Source: Streptomyces sp. CC0208 (lineage in GTDB: Bacteria; Actinomycetota; Actinomycetes; Streptomycetales; Streptomycetaceae). From it: a stretch of DNA of 64,000 nucleotides. Shown piece by piece: positions 17,273-26,213 of the stretch. Every line of letters starts with the position of its first letter. The stretch's first letter is position 1. A model generated the notes under the pieces. That model was given only the letters and a program-made list of their open reading frames with translations. It was not told where the DNA came from and ran no database searches. Location of the stretch: NCBI RefSeq assembly GCF_003443735.1, contig NZ_CP031969.1, positions 8,680,001-8,744,000 on the forward strand. The letters are read 5' to 3'. The position numbers and the translations under genes were made by a program.

Positions 17273-18817
17273 ATGACGAAGGCAGACAACTCCTCCTCAC
17301 CCAGGGCGGGTGGTGTCGCCGCCGCGATGAGCGCGCTGGTCCTGGCGGTCCTGCTCGCGGCCCTGGACCAGACGATCGTCTCGACCGCGTTGCCCCGGAT
17401 AGCCGAGGACCTCAACGGTTTCGACGACATCGCATGGGTCAGCGCCGCCTACCTCCTCGCGTCGACCGCGGTCACACCTCTGTGGGGCAAGCTGGGCGAC
17501 ATGTTCGGCCGCAGGCCGCTGTATCTGGCCTCGACCTCGGTCTTCCTGATCGCCTCCGTGGCCTGCGGCCTGGCACAGAACCTGGCCGAACTGGTCGGCG
17601 CCCGTGTGCTGCAGGGTGTGGGCGGCGGCGGCATGATCGTGCTGACCTTCGCCCTCGTCGGCGACATCGTCGCCCCGAGTGAACGTGGCCGCTACCAGGG
17701 CATGTTCGGCTCGGTCTACGGTGTCGCCAGCATCGTCGGCCCCCTGCTGGGCGGCGTCTTCACCGATCAACTGTCCTGGCGCTGGGCCTTCCTGATCAAC
17801 CTGCCGGTCGGCATCGTCGCCCTGGCCATCGCCGCCCGGGCGCTGCCCGCCGCCACTCGGGGTACCCGGGCCCGCGTCGACTACCTCGGCGCCACCGTGC
17901 TGGCCGCCCTCGCCACCGGCCTGGTGCTCGTCACCTCCTTCGGGGAGCGCTGGGGCTGGGGCTCGCCGGCCATCGTCGGTCTGATCGCCGCCACCATCGT
18001 GCTGGCCGTGCTGCTGGTGCCGGTGGAGCGTCACGCCGCCGCCCCGGTCCTGCCGCCGGCCATGTTCGCCTCCCGGACCGTGGTGTTCTCCTCGCTGATC
18101 GCCTTCTTCGCCAACGCCGCGATGTTCTCCGTGCTGGTCTACCTGCCGACCTACCTCCAGATCGTCCACGGAGTCTCGGCCACTCTCTCCGGCGTTCACA
18201 TGCTGCCTCTGGTCGCCGGTCTGGTCGTCAGCCAGTCCCTGGCCGGACGCTGGGCCGCACAAGTCGGTCGGCTGCGGACGATCCTCCTGGCGGGCCTGGT
18301 CGCCAACCTTGCCGGGCTGCTCCTGCTGGGCACCATCGGCGCGGCCACCAACGCCCTCGTACTGAGCGTCTACTTCCTGATCACCGGTGTCGGCATCGGC
18401 ATGGTGCCCATGGTCGTGCTGACCACCGTCCAGAACAGCGTGCCCGCCGCCGACCTCGGCGCCGCCAGCGCCGTCGTCACCTTCGCCCGCTCCATCGGCG
18501 CCGCCTTCGGGGTCGCCGTTTTCGGCACCCTCCTCAACACCGGCTTCGCCGACCGCACAAGCGGCCTGCCGACCGCCGGCGGCTTCGACGCAGCCCGTCC
18601 CGACACCATCGGCCGGCTGCCAGGTGCCCTGCGTGACTCCGCACTGGACGCCTTCGCCCACGCCACGGCCGGCGGCTATCTCTGGATCGCGCCCGCCCTC
18701 GCCGTCGGGGTTCTCCTCGCCCTGTTCCTGAAGCCGGCACTCAGGACCGGCGAGACCGCCGCCCTTGACCACTCGGACCCCGCGCCTGCCAAGGATTCCG
18801 TCCAGGCCGCCGCCTGA
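17273..18817 (+). CDS. MFS transporter, DHA2 (EmrB/QacA) drug-efflux family
   Basis: 514 residues with about 14 predicted membrane spans. Motifs include LDQTIVSTALPRIAEDL in helix 1 (motif D1), GKLGDMFGRRPLYL (motif A) and RVLQGVGGGGMIVL (motif B/C region). The ATG is 8 bases after GAAGGG. It is divergent from a TetR regulator, which presumably represses it. Proton-driven export of a drug or metabolite is expected from family membership; the substrate is unknown. Confidence 0.92.
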   Translation: MTKADNSSSPRAGGVAAAMSALVLAVLLAALDQTIVSTALPRIAEDLNGFDDIAWVSAAYLLASTAVTPLWGKLGDMFGRRPLYLASTSVFLIASVACGLAQNLAELVGARVLQGVGGGGMIVLTFALVGDIVAPSERGRYQGMFGSVYGVASIVGPLLGGVFTDQLSWRWAFLINLPVGIVALAIAARALPAATRGTRARVDYLGATVLAALATGLVLVTSFGERWGWGSPAIVGLIAATIVLAVLLVPVERHAAAPVLPPAMFASRTVVFSSLIAFFANAAMFSVLVYLPTYLQIVHGVSATLSGVHMLPLVAGLVVSQSLAGRWAAQVGRLRTILLAGLVANLAGLLLLGTIGAATNALVLSVYFLITGVGIGMVPMVVLTTVQNSVPAADLGAASAVVTFARSIGAAFGVAVFGTLLNTGFADRTSGLPTAGGFDAARPDTIGRLPGALRDSALDAFAHATAGGYLWIAPALAVGVLLALFLKPALRTGETAALDHSDPAPAKDSVQAAA

Positions 18818-19347
18818 CCCGGCGGCTCCCATGCCCCTGACCGGCCGACACCCCACCGGGTGCCGGCCGACGGAGCGCTCCGGGCGCCCACGACGCGGGC
18901 CAGGCGTCGCTGTCCTGTCCTGCGGAGTCGCCTCCGAAAGCCGCTTGAGCTGGGTGTCCTACAACGAGTGCAGTCGGTGCGCCCACAGCGGGGCCGACGC
19001 CGTCAAAGACCTGGCGGTGGGCCCGTGGACCACGTTTCTCGGCCACCACATGGGTGCCGTGCCGTGCCGTCCGCCACCGGAGTGCGCAGCCGGGCCTGGT
19101 ACAGGTGCACCTCCGGCCTTGCGGCCGTCGACGCGGAGTGGCCGCCGGCCCGCCGCTCCGCCGCGGCCCGTGTCACTCAGGGCTCGGCGCCCAGGCGTTG
19201 ATCGAGGGCTGGCCGAGCTGCGGTTCGGGGCTGTCCGGAACTGGACGCTCTCTGACGTGAACAGCGGTGTCGCCGCACCCCGGAAGGCAAAGATCGTCGT
19301 ACCCGGTGCAGAACATTCCGCAGGACACGACGAAACGAGGGACTGCT
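18818..19347. other. 530-base gap with no recognisable gene
   Basis: No frame here has a plausible start, ribosome binding site and protein-like sequence. It must hold the promoter of the GNAT gene near its right end. I see no repeat or remnant that I can name. Confidence 0.5.
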
Positions 19348-20148
19348 GTGAGCAACCTGACCGCCGCGATCGAATCCGTGTCCCAGCTGACCACCGGCTG
19401 GCGTGCCATGGTGCTCGACCGGGACGAACAGGCCGACGTACGGGATCTGCCAGGGCTCGCCGTCCGCTGGGCCGACTGCCGTTTCGCCTTCTGGAACGCG
19501 GTCACCCTGACCGAGACGGGGACCGACGCGACGCTCCTGGAGAAGCGGCTGCGACAGGCGGCGGACATCATGGGGTCCAAACGGCAACCGGGCTTCCTGT
19601 GGCTGTTCGAGGATCTGCTCGCCGACGACGCACGCGCGGCCCTGGAAGAGGCCGCGGAACGCGCGGGCCTGGCCTACGCCTTCCCCGGCACCGGTATGGC
19701 CGGCGACCTGCTGCCCATCCCTGAACCCCACCACCCGGACCTGACGTTCGAGCGGGTCACCACCGACGAACACCTCCTGGCCTACGCGGACCTCAATTCA
19801 CGCGCCTACGGCTTCCCCCTGGAGGACGGCCGCGACGGACTGGCCGGCTCCGCCCTGTGGAAGCAGGAGGTGTACGCGTACCTGGCGCTGCGGGACGGCA
19901 CACCGGTCGCCTGCGCCGCCACCGTCGAGGCCCAGGGCAGGCTCTTCGTCGTGCTCGTCGCCACCGACCCCGGCTGGCAGCGCCGCGGTTACGGCGAGGC
20001 GGTGACCCGCAAGGCGCTGTACGAGGGTGCCCGCGCCACCGGCCTCACGAGGGCAACCCTGCACGCGACCGCCGCCGGGGCACCGGTGTATCCGCGCATC
20101 GGTTTCGAGCCCAACTCCCCGATGCGCTTCTATGCGCTCAAGGGCTGA
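19348..20148 (+). CDS. GNAT family N-acetyltransferase
   Basis: About 266 residues. The GTG start (VSNLTAAIESVS) follows GAGG at suitable spacing. The GNAT core is in the C-terminal half, with the acetyl-CoA loop around RRGYGEAVTRKAL and the following strand ATLHATAAGAPVYPRIGFEP. The N-terminal 130 residues (with WADCRFAFWNAV) form an extra domain seen in some actinobacterial members. Substrate unknown. It converges on the next gene across a perfect hairpin. Confidence 0.82.
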   Translation: MSNLTAAIESVSQLTTGWRAMVLDRDEQADVRDLPGLAVRWADCRFAFWNAVTLTETGTDATLLEKRLRQAADIMGSKRQPGFLWLFEDLLADDARAALEEAAERAGLAYAFPGTGMAGDLLPIPEPHHPDLTFERVTTDEHLLAYADLNSRAYGFPLEDGRDGLAGSALWKQEVYAYLALRDGTPVACAATVEAQGRLFVVLVATDPGWQRRGYGEAVTRKALYEGARATGLTRATLHATAAGAPVYPRIGFEPNSPMRFYALKG

Positions 20149-20252
20149 GACCAGGCCACCCTGAGGGACCTCTCGCTCCCGGGCGTGGCGCATGGTCTGT
20201 CTGTACACGACGGCCTGCGGGTTCAGGGGACGAGGTCCGGCGTGCTGCCCGA

Positions 20253-20285
20253 GGGCGGCGGGACCCTTGGCCGGTCCCGCCGCCC
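20253..20285. terminator. Bidirectional terminator hairpin
   Basis: GGGCGGCGGGACC and GGTCCCGCCGCCC form a perfect 13-bp stem with a 7-base loop, between two convergent genes. Confidence 0.8.
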
Positions 20286-20296
20286 TCCTAGGGGTG

Positions 20297-21157
20297 TCAG
20301 CGGACAGTTGCGCGGGCAGCGCGCTCGATCACGGCGGCCACCAGATGTGGGTGTGAGACGGCGACGGAGTGGGACGCGGCGACCTCGGTGGTGTGCGCGT
20401 GGGCGCGCTTGGCCATGAAGCGCTGCACGGCCGGGGGGATGTTGAGGTCTTCGGTGGTGATGATGTCCCAGCTGGGCTTGGTCTTCCAGGCCGCGGTGGT
20501 GGCCTTCTCCTCCAGGGCTGCCTGGGCGATGGGACGTTGCTCGGCGGCCATCAGGGCTGCCTGCCCGGCCGGTACGTCGGCGGCGAACTGGTGGTGGAAC
20601 TTGTCCTGCTGGATGTACAGGTCGGTGGCGGTGGAGCCGTCGGCCTGCTGGTAGGTGACCGGGTCGAGGGCGGCGGGGAGCGTGGAGCCCGGGTACTTGT
20701 TCGTGAGCTCCAGGGCGCTCTCGCCGGGGGCGGGCAGGAAGGCGGCCACGTAGACCAGAGCCTTGACCTCGGGTGCGGCTGTGGCGGCCGCGCTGATGAC
20801 GTTGCCGCCGTAGGAGTGGCCGACGACGATCTTCGGTCCCTTGACGTGGTCGAGGACCGTGCGCAGGGCGGCGGCGTCGGAGGCCGGGCCGCGCAGTGGG
20901 TTGGCGGCGGCGACGACCGGGTAGCCGTCGGCGCGCAGGTCGGCGATGACGCCGTTCCAACTGGATCCGTCGGCGAAGGCTCCGTGCTCCAGGATGATGG
21001 TGGGCTTGGCGTGCTTGGCCGCTCCGGCAGCATCGGCCGTCTCGGTCGCGCCGTTGGCGGTGCCGCTGAGGGCGAACGCGCCGAGCGCGAGCCCCGCTGC
21101 GGCCGTCGCGACCGCCCCCGTCAACAGCCGCTTGCGTCCACCCTTGATACTCACCAC
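20297..21157 (-). CDS. Exported alpha/beta hydrolase
   Basis: 286 residues. An N-terminal signal peptide (GGRKRLLTGAVATAAAGLALG) precedes the alpha/beta hydrolase fold. HGAFADGSSW forms the oxyanion region, VGHSYGG is the nucleophile elbow (Ser), and a His in ASHSVAVSHPHLV is the likely third catalytic residue. Homologues are annotated as esterases or salicylate-esterase-like. A GTG start follows GAGGGG. The 21-bp palindrome at 21218-21238 lies 60 bases upstream, so it is probably controlled with the other hydrolases of this region. Confidence 0.88.
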   Translation of the reverse strand: MVSIKGGRKRLLTGAVATAAAGLALGAFALSGTANGATETADAAGAAKHAKPTIILEHGAFADGSSWNGVIADLRADGYPVVAAANPLRGPASDAAALRTVLDHVKGPKIVVGHSYGGNVISAAATAAPEVKALVYVAAFLPAPGESALELTNKYPGSTLPAALDPVTYQQADGSTATDLYIQQDKFHHQFAADVPAGQAALMAAEQRPIAQAALEEKATTAAWKTKPSWDIITTEDLNIPPAVQRFMAKRAHAHTTEVAASHSVAVSHPHLVAAVIERAARATVR

Positions 21158-21217
21158 GACAAACCCCTCTCAGGAAATTCTTCTCGGTACTTACGGTGTT
21201 CGGTCTCGCCGGATCCA

Positions 21218-21238
21218 GTCACCGCTTTGACTGGTGAT
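21218..21238. promoter_or_regulatory. 21-bp palindromic operator, site 1
   Basis: GTCACC-GCTTTGACT-GGTGAT. Same length and arms as eight other sites listed here. It lies 60 bases before the start of the exported hydrolase at 21157. Confidence 0.85.
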
Positions 21239-21439
21239 GAATCTGGCATGCAGATCAGCATGCAGATCGGCTCCGGGCGGAGCGGATCACGGACGCCGGT
21301 TGCCAGGCAGCAGCGCGTGCAACGTGGACAGGCTGTCCCCGCCGGTGGGTGATTGAGGGCCGGGCCGCTCGGTGGCCGCGACGGGATGTACCTGCGCCCC
21401 CACACCTGAAGGCTGCCGGCGCTCGGAACTGGCCGCCCC

Positions 21440-22516
21440 TCAGAGGCGGTCGGCGTCGACCACGGCCTGGGCGAAGACGGTGGGTGCTTCCTGTGGCAGG
21501 TTGTGACCGATGTTCGCGATCGTCCGGTGCAGGTAGGGCCCGGTGAAGTGGCTGCGGTAACCGGACCCGTCGCCCGGTGCGGTGAACGGGTCGAGGGCGG
21601 CGTCGAGGGTGACGGTGGGGACCCCGATGGAGGGCTGTGCGGCCAACTGCTTCTCGTAACGGTCGTAGCGCCGGTCGCCGTCGATCAGGCTGATGCGCCA
21701 GCGGTAGTTGTAGAGGACGATCGCGGCGTAGTCGGGGTTCCTGAAGGCATCGGCCGTGCGCGCGAAGGTGGCGTCGGAGAAGTTCCAGTTGGGGGAGACG
21801 AGGGTCCACACGTAGCGGCACAGCGCGATGCGCTCGTCGACGTTCTCCATGGCCTTCACGCCGCGGTCGGTGGCGAAGTACCACTGGTACCACCAGTTGT
21901 GTTCCACGCCCGCAGCGGCGGGCTCCAGCTGCATCTTGCGGTCGGTGATGAGGTAACCGCTGGTGGACACAAGGGACTTGACGCGCTCGGGCCACAGGGC
22001 GGCGATGATGTCGGCGGTGCGCGAGCCCCAGTCGAAACCGGCGAGGACGGCCTTCTCGATCTTCAGGGCGTCCATGAAGGCGATGATGTCCAACGCGATC
22101 GCGGACTGCTCGGCGGTGCGCGGGGTGTGGCGGGACAGGAAGCGGGTGCTGCCGTGGCCGCGCAGGTACGGGACGAGGACGCGGTAGCCCAGGTCGGCCA
22201 GGAGCGGGGCGACGTCGACGAAGCTGTGGATGTCGTACGGCCAGCCGTGCAGGAGGACGACGACCGGGCCGTGCTGGGGGCCGACCTCGGCGTAACCGAT
22301 GTCCAGGACACCCGCCTTGACGTGCTTGAGCGTGCCGAACTCGGTGTGGGTGCCGGGGGTGATGCTGGGCACCGCGGGCGTGGGGCCGCCGCCCGGCTCG
22401 TCCAAGGCGGTCGTGGCGGTCGTGGCGGCAGCGTTGGTTTGCAGGCCTGCCAGCGAGACCGCGGCCGCGCCGGTGCCCAGGCCGACGGCCTTGCTGAAGG
22501 TACGCCTGTTGATCAT
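21440..22516 (-). CDS. Tat-exported epoxide-hydrolase-like alpha/beta hydrolase
   Basis: 358 residues. The start INRRTFSKAVGLGTG is a twin-arginine signal; ATG follows GGAGGACCAGAC. The fold has HGWPYD (HGxP motif), nucleophile Asp in AGFDWGSRTA as in epoxide hydrolases and haloalkane dehalogenases, an acid in LDAALDPF and the catalytic His in IGHNLPQEAP. The Asp nucleophile separates it from ordinary esterases. The operator at 22598-22618 is 81 bases upstream. It is divergent from an aldehyde dehydrogenase. Natural substrate unknown. Confidence 0.88.
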   Translation of the reverse strand: MINRRTFSKAVGLGTGAAAVSLAGLQTNAAATTATTALDEPGGGPTPAVPSITPGTHTEFGTLKHVKAGVLDIGYAEVGPQHGPVVVLLHGWPYDIHSFVDVAPLLADLGYRVLVPYLRGHGSTRFLSRHTPRTAEQSAIALDIIAFMDALKIEKAVLAGFDWGSRTADIIAALWPERVKSLVSTSGYLITDRKMQLEPAAAGVEHNWWYQWYFATDRGVKAMENVDERIALCRYVWTLVSPNWNFSDATFARTADAFRNPDYAAIVLYNYRWRISLIDGDRRYDRYEKQLAAQPSIGVPTVTLDAALDPFTAPGDGSGYRSHFTGPYLHRTIANIGHNLPQEAPTVFAQAVVDADRL

Positions 22517-22597
22517 GTCTGGTCCTCCGTCGTGCGATTCCGATGACCCGGCCCGTGCTTGGTAAGCCTGCGGCGAGGCGACCCTCGCACAGTGCTC

Positions 22598-22618
22598 GTC
22601 ACCTGTCAAACAGGTGAC
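22598..22618. promoter_or_regulatory. 21-bp palindromic operator, site 2 (perfect)
   Basis: GTCACC-TGTCAAACA-GGTGAC. The perfect symmetry extends to 13-bp arms (22594-22622), with GCTCGTCACCTGT repeated inverted around CAA. It is the best copy of the set, between the Tat hydrolase and the aldehyde dehydrogenase. Confidence 0.9.
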
Positions 22619-22725
22619 GAGCATGGCAGGTGTTCCAACCTCTCGCCCGCTCTCATCTCTCAACAGCGCCTGTGGTGCGGAAGAAGGTCCAGCTTTGTGA
22701 GACACCTTGAGAATATAGATGCCTG

Positions 22726-22746
22726 AAGTGCTACATTGAAGTGACA
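22726..22746 (+). promoter_or_regulatory. Shared promoter/operator element, copy 2
   Basis: AAGTGCTACATT, two bases, AGTGACA; 19 of 21 bases match 17203-17223. TTGAGA at 22707-22712 and TACATT at 22732-22737 could be -35 and -10 with 19-base spacing for the aldehyde dehydrogenase. Confidence 0.65.
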
Positions 22747-22808
22747 ATTAGAGGGAGCGGTCAAGGAACTGCACCTGAAGTACCTGAGGCACGGGAAGAG
22801 AGAAGCGC

Positions 22809-24251
22809 ATGATCACCTACGACCGGCTCTTCGTCGGAGGCAGCTGGGTCGAGCCGAGCGACCCGGAACCGCTCGACATCCCCTCGCCGCACGACCGGTC
22901 AGTGATCGGCCGTGCGGTACAGGCGCGACCGGCGGACGTGGACCAGGCGGTAGCCGCGGCACGAGCCTCATTCGAGGAGGGTGTGTGGCGCCTGACTCCG
23001 CCCGCGGAGCGCATCGCCGCCCTACGGCGGTTCAACGCGCTGCGTGAGGAGAACGCGGAGCGTGTCGCGCGGCTGATCTCACTGGAGAACGGTTCGGCGG
23101 GCTGGTTCACCCGGGCCGGCCAGCCGGGCCTGACCCGGCAGGCGAACGCCTATCTGAGGGCGGCGGAGGAGTTCGCCTGGGAGGAGACGCTCGCGCCCTC
23201 CGACCCCCAGTCCCCGGTGCGCAGTGTGGTGCGCCGGGAGGCGGTCGGCGTCGTGGCCGCGGTGATTCCGTGGAACTCGCCGTTCTCATCGGCCACTTCG
23301 AAGATCATCCCCGCTCTGCTCGCCGGTAACTCCGTGATTCTCAAGGTGTCTCCGGAGAACTCGCTCAGCATGGGTTTCCTGGCCGAGTTGCTGGAGCGGG
23401 TCGGCCTGCCCGAGGGCGTGATCAGCGTGCTGCCCGCCGACCGGGAGACCAGCGAGTACCTGGTCTCCCACGGGGATGTCGACAAGATCGCCTTCACCGG
23501 CTCGACGCGGGCCGGCCGCCGTATCGCCGCGATCGCGGGCGAGCAGCTCAAGCGGGTCAGTCTGGAGCTGGGCGGCAAGTCCGCCGCCGTCATCCTGCCG
23601 GACGCCGACATCGACAGGGCCGTGGCGGGCCTGAAGTTCGGTTCGCTGCTCAACAACGGTGAGTCCTGCATCGCCCAGACCCGCATCCTGGCCCCGCGCA
23701 GCCGGTACGAGGAGGTGGTGGCCGCCCTGAAGGAGCTGGTCGAGTCGTTGAAGGTCGGCGACCCGAACGAGCCCGACACCTTCATCGGCCCGATGATCCG
23801 CCCCGACCAGCAGGAACGGGTGCGCGGCTACATCCAACTCGGCATCGAGGAGGGCGCCCGCCTGGTCACCGGTGGCCCTCAGGTCCCCGAGGACCTGGAG
23901 AAGGGCAACTACGTCACCCCGACCGTCTTCGCCGACGTCGACAACTCCATGCGGATCGCGCAGGAGGAGATCTTCGGCCCGGTCCTGGTGGTCATCGCCT
24001 ACGACGACGAGGACGACGCCGTCCGGATCGCCAACGACTCGGAGTACGGCCTGTCCGGCGGCGTCTGGTCCGCCGACGAGGAGCACGCCCTGGCGGTGGC
24101 CCGTCGTATCCGTACCGGCACTGTGACGGTCAACGGCGCCTCCGTCGCCTTCGACGGCCCGTTCGGCGGCTTCAAGGCGAGCGGGATCGGCCGGGAGTAC
24201 GGGGCAGTCGGCCTCGGCACCTACACCGAGTACAAGACCATCACCGTCTGA
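22809..24251 (+). CDS. Aldehyde dehydrogenase family protein
   Basis: 480 residues, the normal length. The catalytic Glu lies in SLELGGKSAAV and the catalytic Cys in NNGESCIAQTR; the NAD-binding FTGSTRAGRRI and the C-terminal FGGFKASGIGREYG are intact. It would oxidise an aldehyde to the acid with NAD(P). ATG follows GGGAAGAGAGAAGCGC. Its promoter shares an element with the MFS pump promoter at 17.2 kb, suggesting control by the same TetR protein. It lies next to two hydrolases and may process their products (inference). Confidence 0.92.
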   Translation: MITYDRLFVGGSWVEPSDPEPLDIPSPHDRSVIGRAVQARPADVDQAVAAARASFEEGVWRLTPPAERIAALRRFNALREENAERVARLISLENGSAGWFTRAGQPGLTRQANAYLRAAEEFAWEETLAPSDPQSPVRSVVRREAVGVVAAVIPWNSPFSSATSKIIPALLAGNSVILKVSPENSLSMGFLAELLERVGLPEGVISVLPADRETSEYLVSHGDVDKIAFTGSTRAGRRIAAIAGEQLKRVSLELGGKSAAVILPDADIDRAVAGLKFGSLLNNGESCIAQTRILAPRSRYEEVVAALKELVESLKVGDPNEPDTFIGPMIRPDQQERVRGYIQLGIEEGARLVTGGPQVPEDLEKGNYVTPTVFADVDNSMRIAQEEIFGPVLVVIAYDDEDDAVRIANDSEYGLSGGVWSADEEHALAVARRIRTGTVTVNGASVAFDGPFGGFKASGIGREYGAVGLGTYTEYKTITV

Positions 24252-24608
24252 CCCCGAACCGTACGCACCGGAAGGCTTGACGCCGACACGCCTCTGGTCG
24301 TCAGTGCCCAGCACCAGCCAGTGGGGAGCCAATCTCACCCGTGCAGTGCTGCCCGGGGGCTCCTTCGGTACCACCGGGAGGACCTATGCGACCTGGGGGA
24401 GCGGCCGTTGGGGCAGCTGAAGGGTACTGCCCGCGCGGTCACCTCTGGACGGACAGGCTGACGTGCGGTGCTCGAGGGCCGACGCCATGGTGTGGCGACT
24501 CACATCCTCCTTCGTCACCGGCTTGACGGGTGACGCATGGAGGGGCATGCTGAGATCTGTCCAGGGCAAGCGGGACGCCGTCCGCGATCGACGAAGTGGA
24601 GCACGGTC
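24252..24608. other. Regulatory gap upstream of the 65-residue gene
   Basis: 357 bases without a convincing gene. It holds the palindromic operator at 24514-24534. I see no terminator hairpin for the aldehyde dehydrogenase that stands out. Confidence 0.5.
24514..24534. promoter_or_regulatory. 21-bp palindromic operator, site 3
   Basis: GTCACC-GGCTTGACG-GGTGAC. It lies 74 bases before the 65-residue gene at 24609. TTGACG inside it could serve as a -35 element, so binding would occlude polymerase. Confidence 0.85.
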
Positions 24609-24806
24609 ATGAACAAGGGACTCACCACGGAAGCTGCCGAGGCGGCGGTTCGACACGCGCGCTTCGGCAAGCTTCCCGAGCGCATACGTTTCGACGACAT
24701 GACCGAAGCGGTCGAAGCCGATCCGGCCGGCAGGGCGAACGGATCGTACGACCCCGAAGGCTCGTGGAAGTTCTACTCATGCCTCGCCCTCGACCTGGGG
24801 CTGTAG
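24609..24806 (+). CDS. Small protein of unknown function under operator site 3
   Basis: A 65-residue acidic protein (starts MNKGLTTEAAEAAVRHAR, ends LALDLGL) with mostly G/C third positions and GGAG at suitable distance before the ATG. No signal peptide or membrane span is visible. I do not recognise a family. It is the only gene directly downstream of operator site 3, which supports its being real and part of the regulon. Confidence 0.6.
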   Translation: MNKGLTTEAAEAAVRHARFGKLPERIRFDDMTEAVEADPAGRANGSYDPEGSWKFYSCLALDLGL

Positions 24807-24882
24807 GCGCACGAGTCGAGTCGTAGACATTCGGCTCAACCGGAGTCCGAAGACCTTCCGGCCCAGATGGTGAGCATCAGCC

Positions 24883-25233
24883 ATGGCAGTCAGCTACACC
24901 GCCGTTGTCGACGTCGACGGAGAAGGCCGCAACGGCGGCCAGGTCCGCTCCTCCGTGGCCGCCGGCTGGGCCGCCTGCTTCCTCGGCGCCCTGCGCCGCG
25001 CGGCCACCACTCGCAGGATCCGCCTTACCAGTACGGCCATCACCGCCGAGATAACGCTCACCCACGGCGACGACGGCGGGTTCTCCCTCTCCGCGGTCCT
25101 CAACCCCGTCCTCGGCGGCGTCGACCAGGCCACCGCCCAGGAGCTCGCCGAGGCCGCCCACCAGATCTGCCCGTACTCCAAGGCCACACGCGACAACATC
25201 CCAGTCACCGTCAACGCCGGCGTCGCCGCCTGA
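24883..25233 (+). CDS. Ohr/OsmC-like protein, internally shortened
   Basis: A 116-residue protein of the organic hydroperoxide resistance family, which normally has about 140 residues. The N-terminal YTAVVDVDGEGRNGGQVRSS joins directly to AAGWAACFLGALRRAA; the stretch of roughly 30 residues usually between them (strands with the NPEQLFA motif) is missing. Both redox Cys regions remain (WAACF and CPYSKATRDN). It may be inactive or altered. It follows the 65-residue gene by 76 bases. Peroxide reduction is known for the full-length family only. Confidence 0.75.
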   Translation: MAVSYTAVVDVDGEGRNGGQVRSSVAAGWAACFLGALRRAATTRRIRLTSTAITAEITLTHGDDGGFSLSAVLNPVLGGVDQATAQELAEAAHQICPYSKATRDNIPVTVNAGVAA

Positions 25234-25293
25234 AACCTTCCCCCCCAATCCGTATCTGCATCCGCACCGCCGGTCGAAGAGCGAGGACAGGAC

Positions 25294-25491
25294 ATGGCCG
25301 CCACGACACACACCTACGTACGGATCGCCCCTCGCCCCCGCTCGGATGGCGCCGGTGTCACCGGCGAGCGGCCGTCCCGAAACGCGGTGAGGCCGCAGGA
25401 CCGGGACTGGCCGACCGACACCCGGGTGTGGAACTGGACGGAGAGCGCGGCCCTCTGGGGGTACGGCCCGTCTCCCTCCGCCTTCCTCTGA
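25294..25491 (+). CDS. Small hypothetical protein
   Basis: 65 residues beginning MAATTHTYVRIAPRPRSDG. GAGGACAGGAC precedes the ATG and about nine in ten third positions are G or C, which supports coding. It has several Trp near the C-terminus (DWP, VWNW, LWGYG). No family was recognised. It follows the Ohr-like gene by 60 bases. Confidence 0.45.
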   Translation: MAATTHTYVRIAPRPRSDGAGVTGERPSRNAVRPQDRDWPTDTRVWNWTESAALWGYGPSPSAFL

Positions 25492-25581
25492 CCGGCGCCA
25501 TGACCGCCTGGTCGGCAACTGAGTACCCGACGCAGAACCGGGTCCCGGACAAACACACCACCCGAAAGCGAGAGCACAGCC

Positions 25582-26028
25582 GTGGACATGAAGCTCGAAG
25601 TCGTCATCCTGCCCGTCTCCGACGTGGAGCGGGCCAAGGGCTTCTACGTGGAGCAGCTCGGGTGGCGCCTGGACGCCGACTTCCCGATCAACGACGGCTA
25701 CCGGATCGTTCAGGTCACCCCGCCCGGGTCCGCATGCTCGGTGATCTTCGGCAAGGGCCTCACCGAGCAGGAGGCCGGCACGCTCCATGGCCTTCAGCTG
25801 ACCGTCACCGACATCCTCAAGGCCAAGGAGGAGTTGACCTCCAGCGGTGTGGAGGTCGTCGGCCCCTTCCGCGACGAGACCGGCGCCTTCCACCACGCCG
25901 GTGACACCCATCGGGTGCCCGGCGTGCACCCCGAGCGAGCCAGCTACGGCACCTTCGCCGCTTTCAAGGACCTCGACGGCAACGAGTGGTTCCTTCAGGA
26001 GATCACCGAGCGCGCCCCGGGCCGCTGA
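25582..26028 (+). CDS. VOC family (glyoxalase/bleomycin resistance-like) protein
   Basis: 148 residues with two beta-alpha-beta-beta-beta halves: LEVVILPVSDVERAKGFYVEQL in the first and FKDLDGNEWFLQEI in the second. It starts GTG (VDMKLEV); an ATG two codons on is possible. VOC proteins hold a metal and act in detoxification, isomerisation or drug binding. The specific role is unknown. Confidence 0.85.
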   Translation: MDMKLEVVILPVSDVERAKGFYVEQLGWRLDADFPINDGYRIVQVTPPGSACSVIFGKGLTEQEAGTLHGLQLTVTDILKAKEELTSSGVEVVGPFRDETGAFHHAGDTHRVPGVHPERASYGTFAAFKDLDGNEWFLQEITERAPGR

Positions 26029-26213
26029 GCCCGTCCGCCCGCACCCCACCGGCCGCTGAACGGCGAGGCAGTCATCGCGCACCAATCGCATGTCCGCCGA
26101 CTGGAACGACGACGCGTCGAGCTGGAGCGCCCACCCCGTCCCGGCGGACTCACCGGAAGGGGCGCACCGACGGGGGTTCGCGCCCTGTGGGCAAGGTTCA
26201 CACCTTGCCGGTG

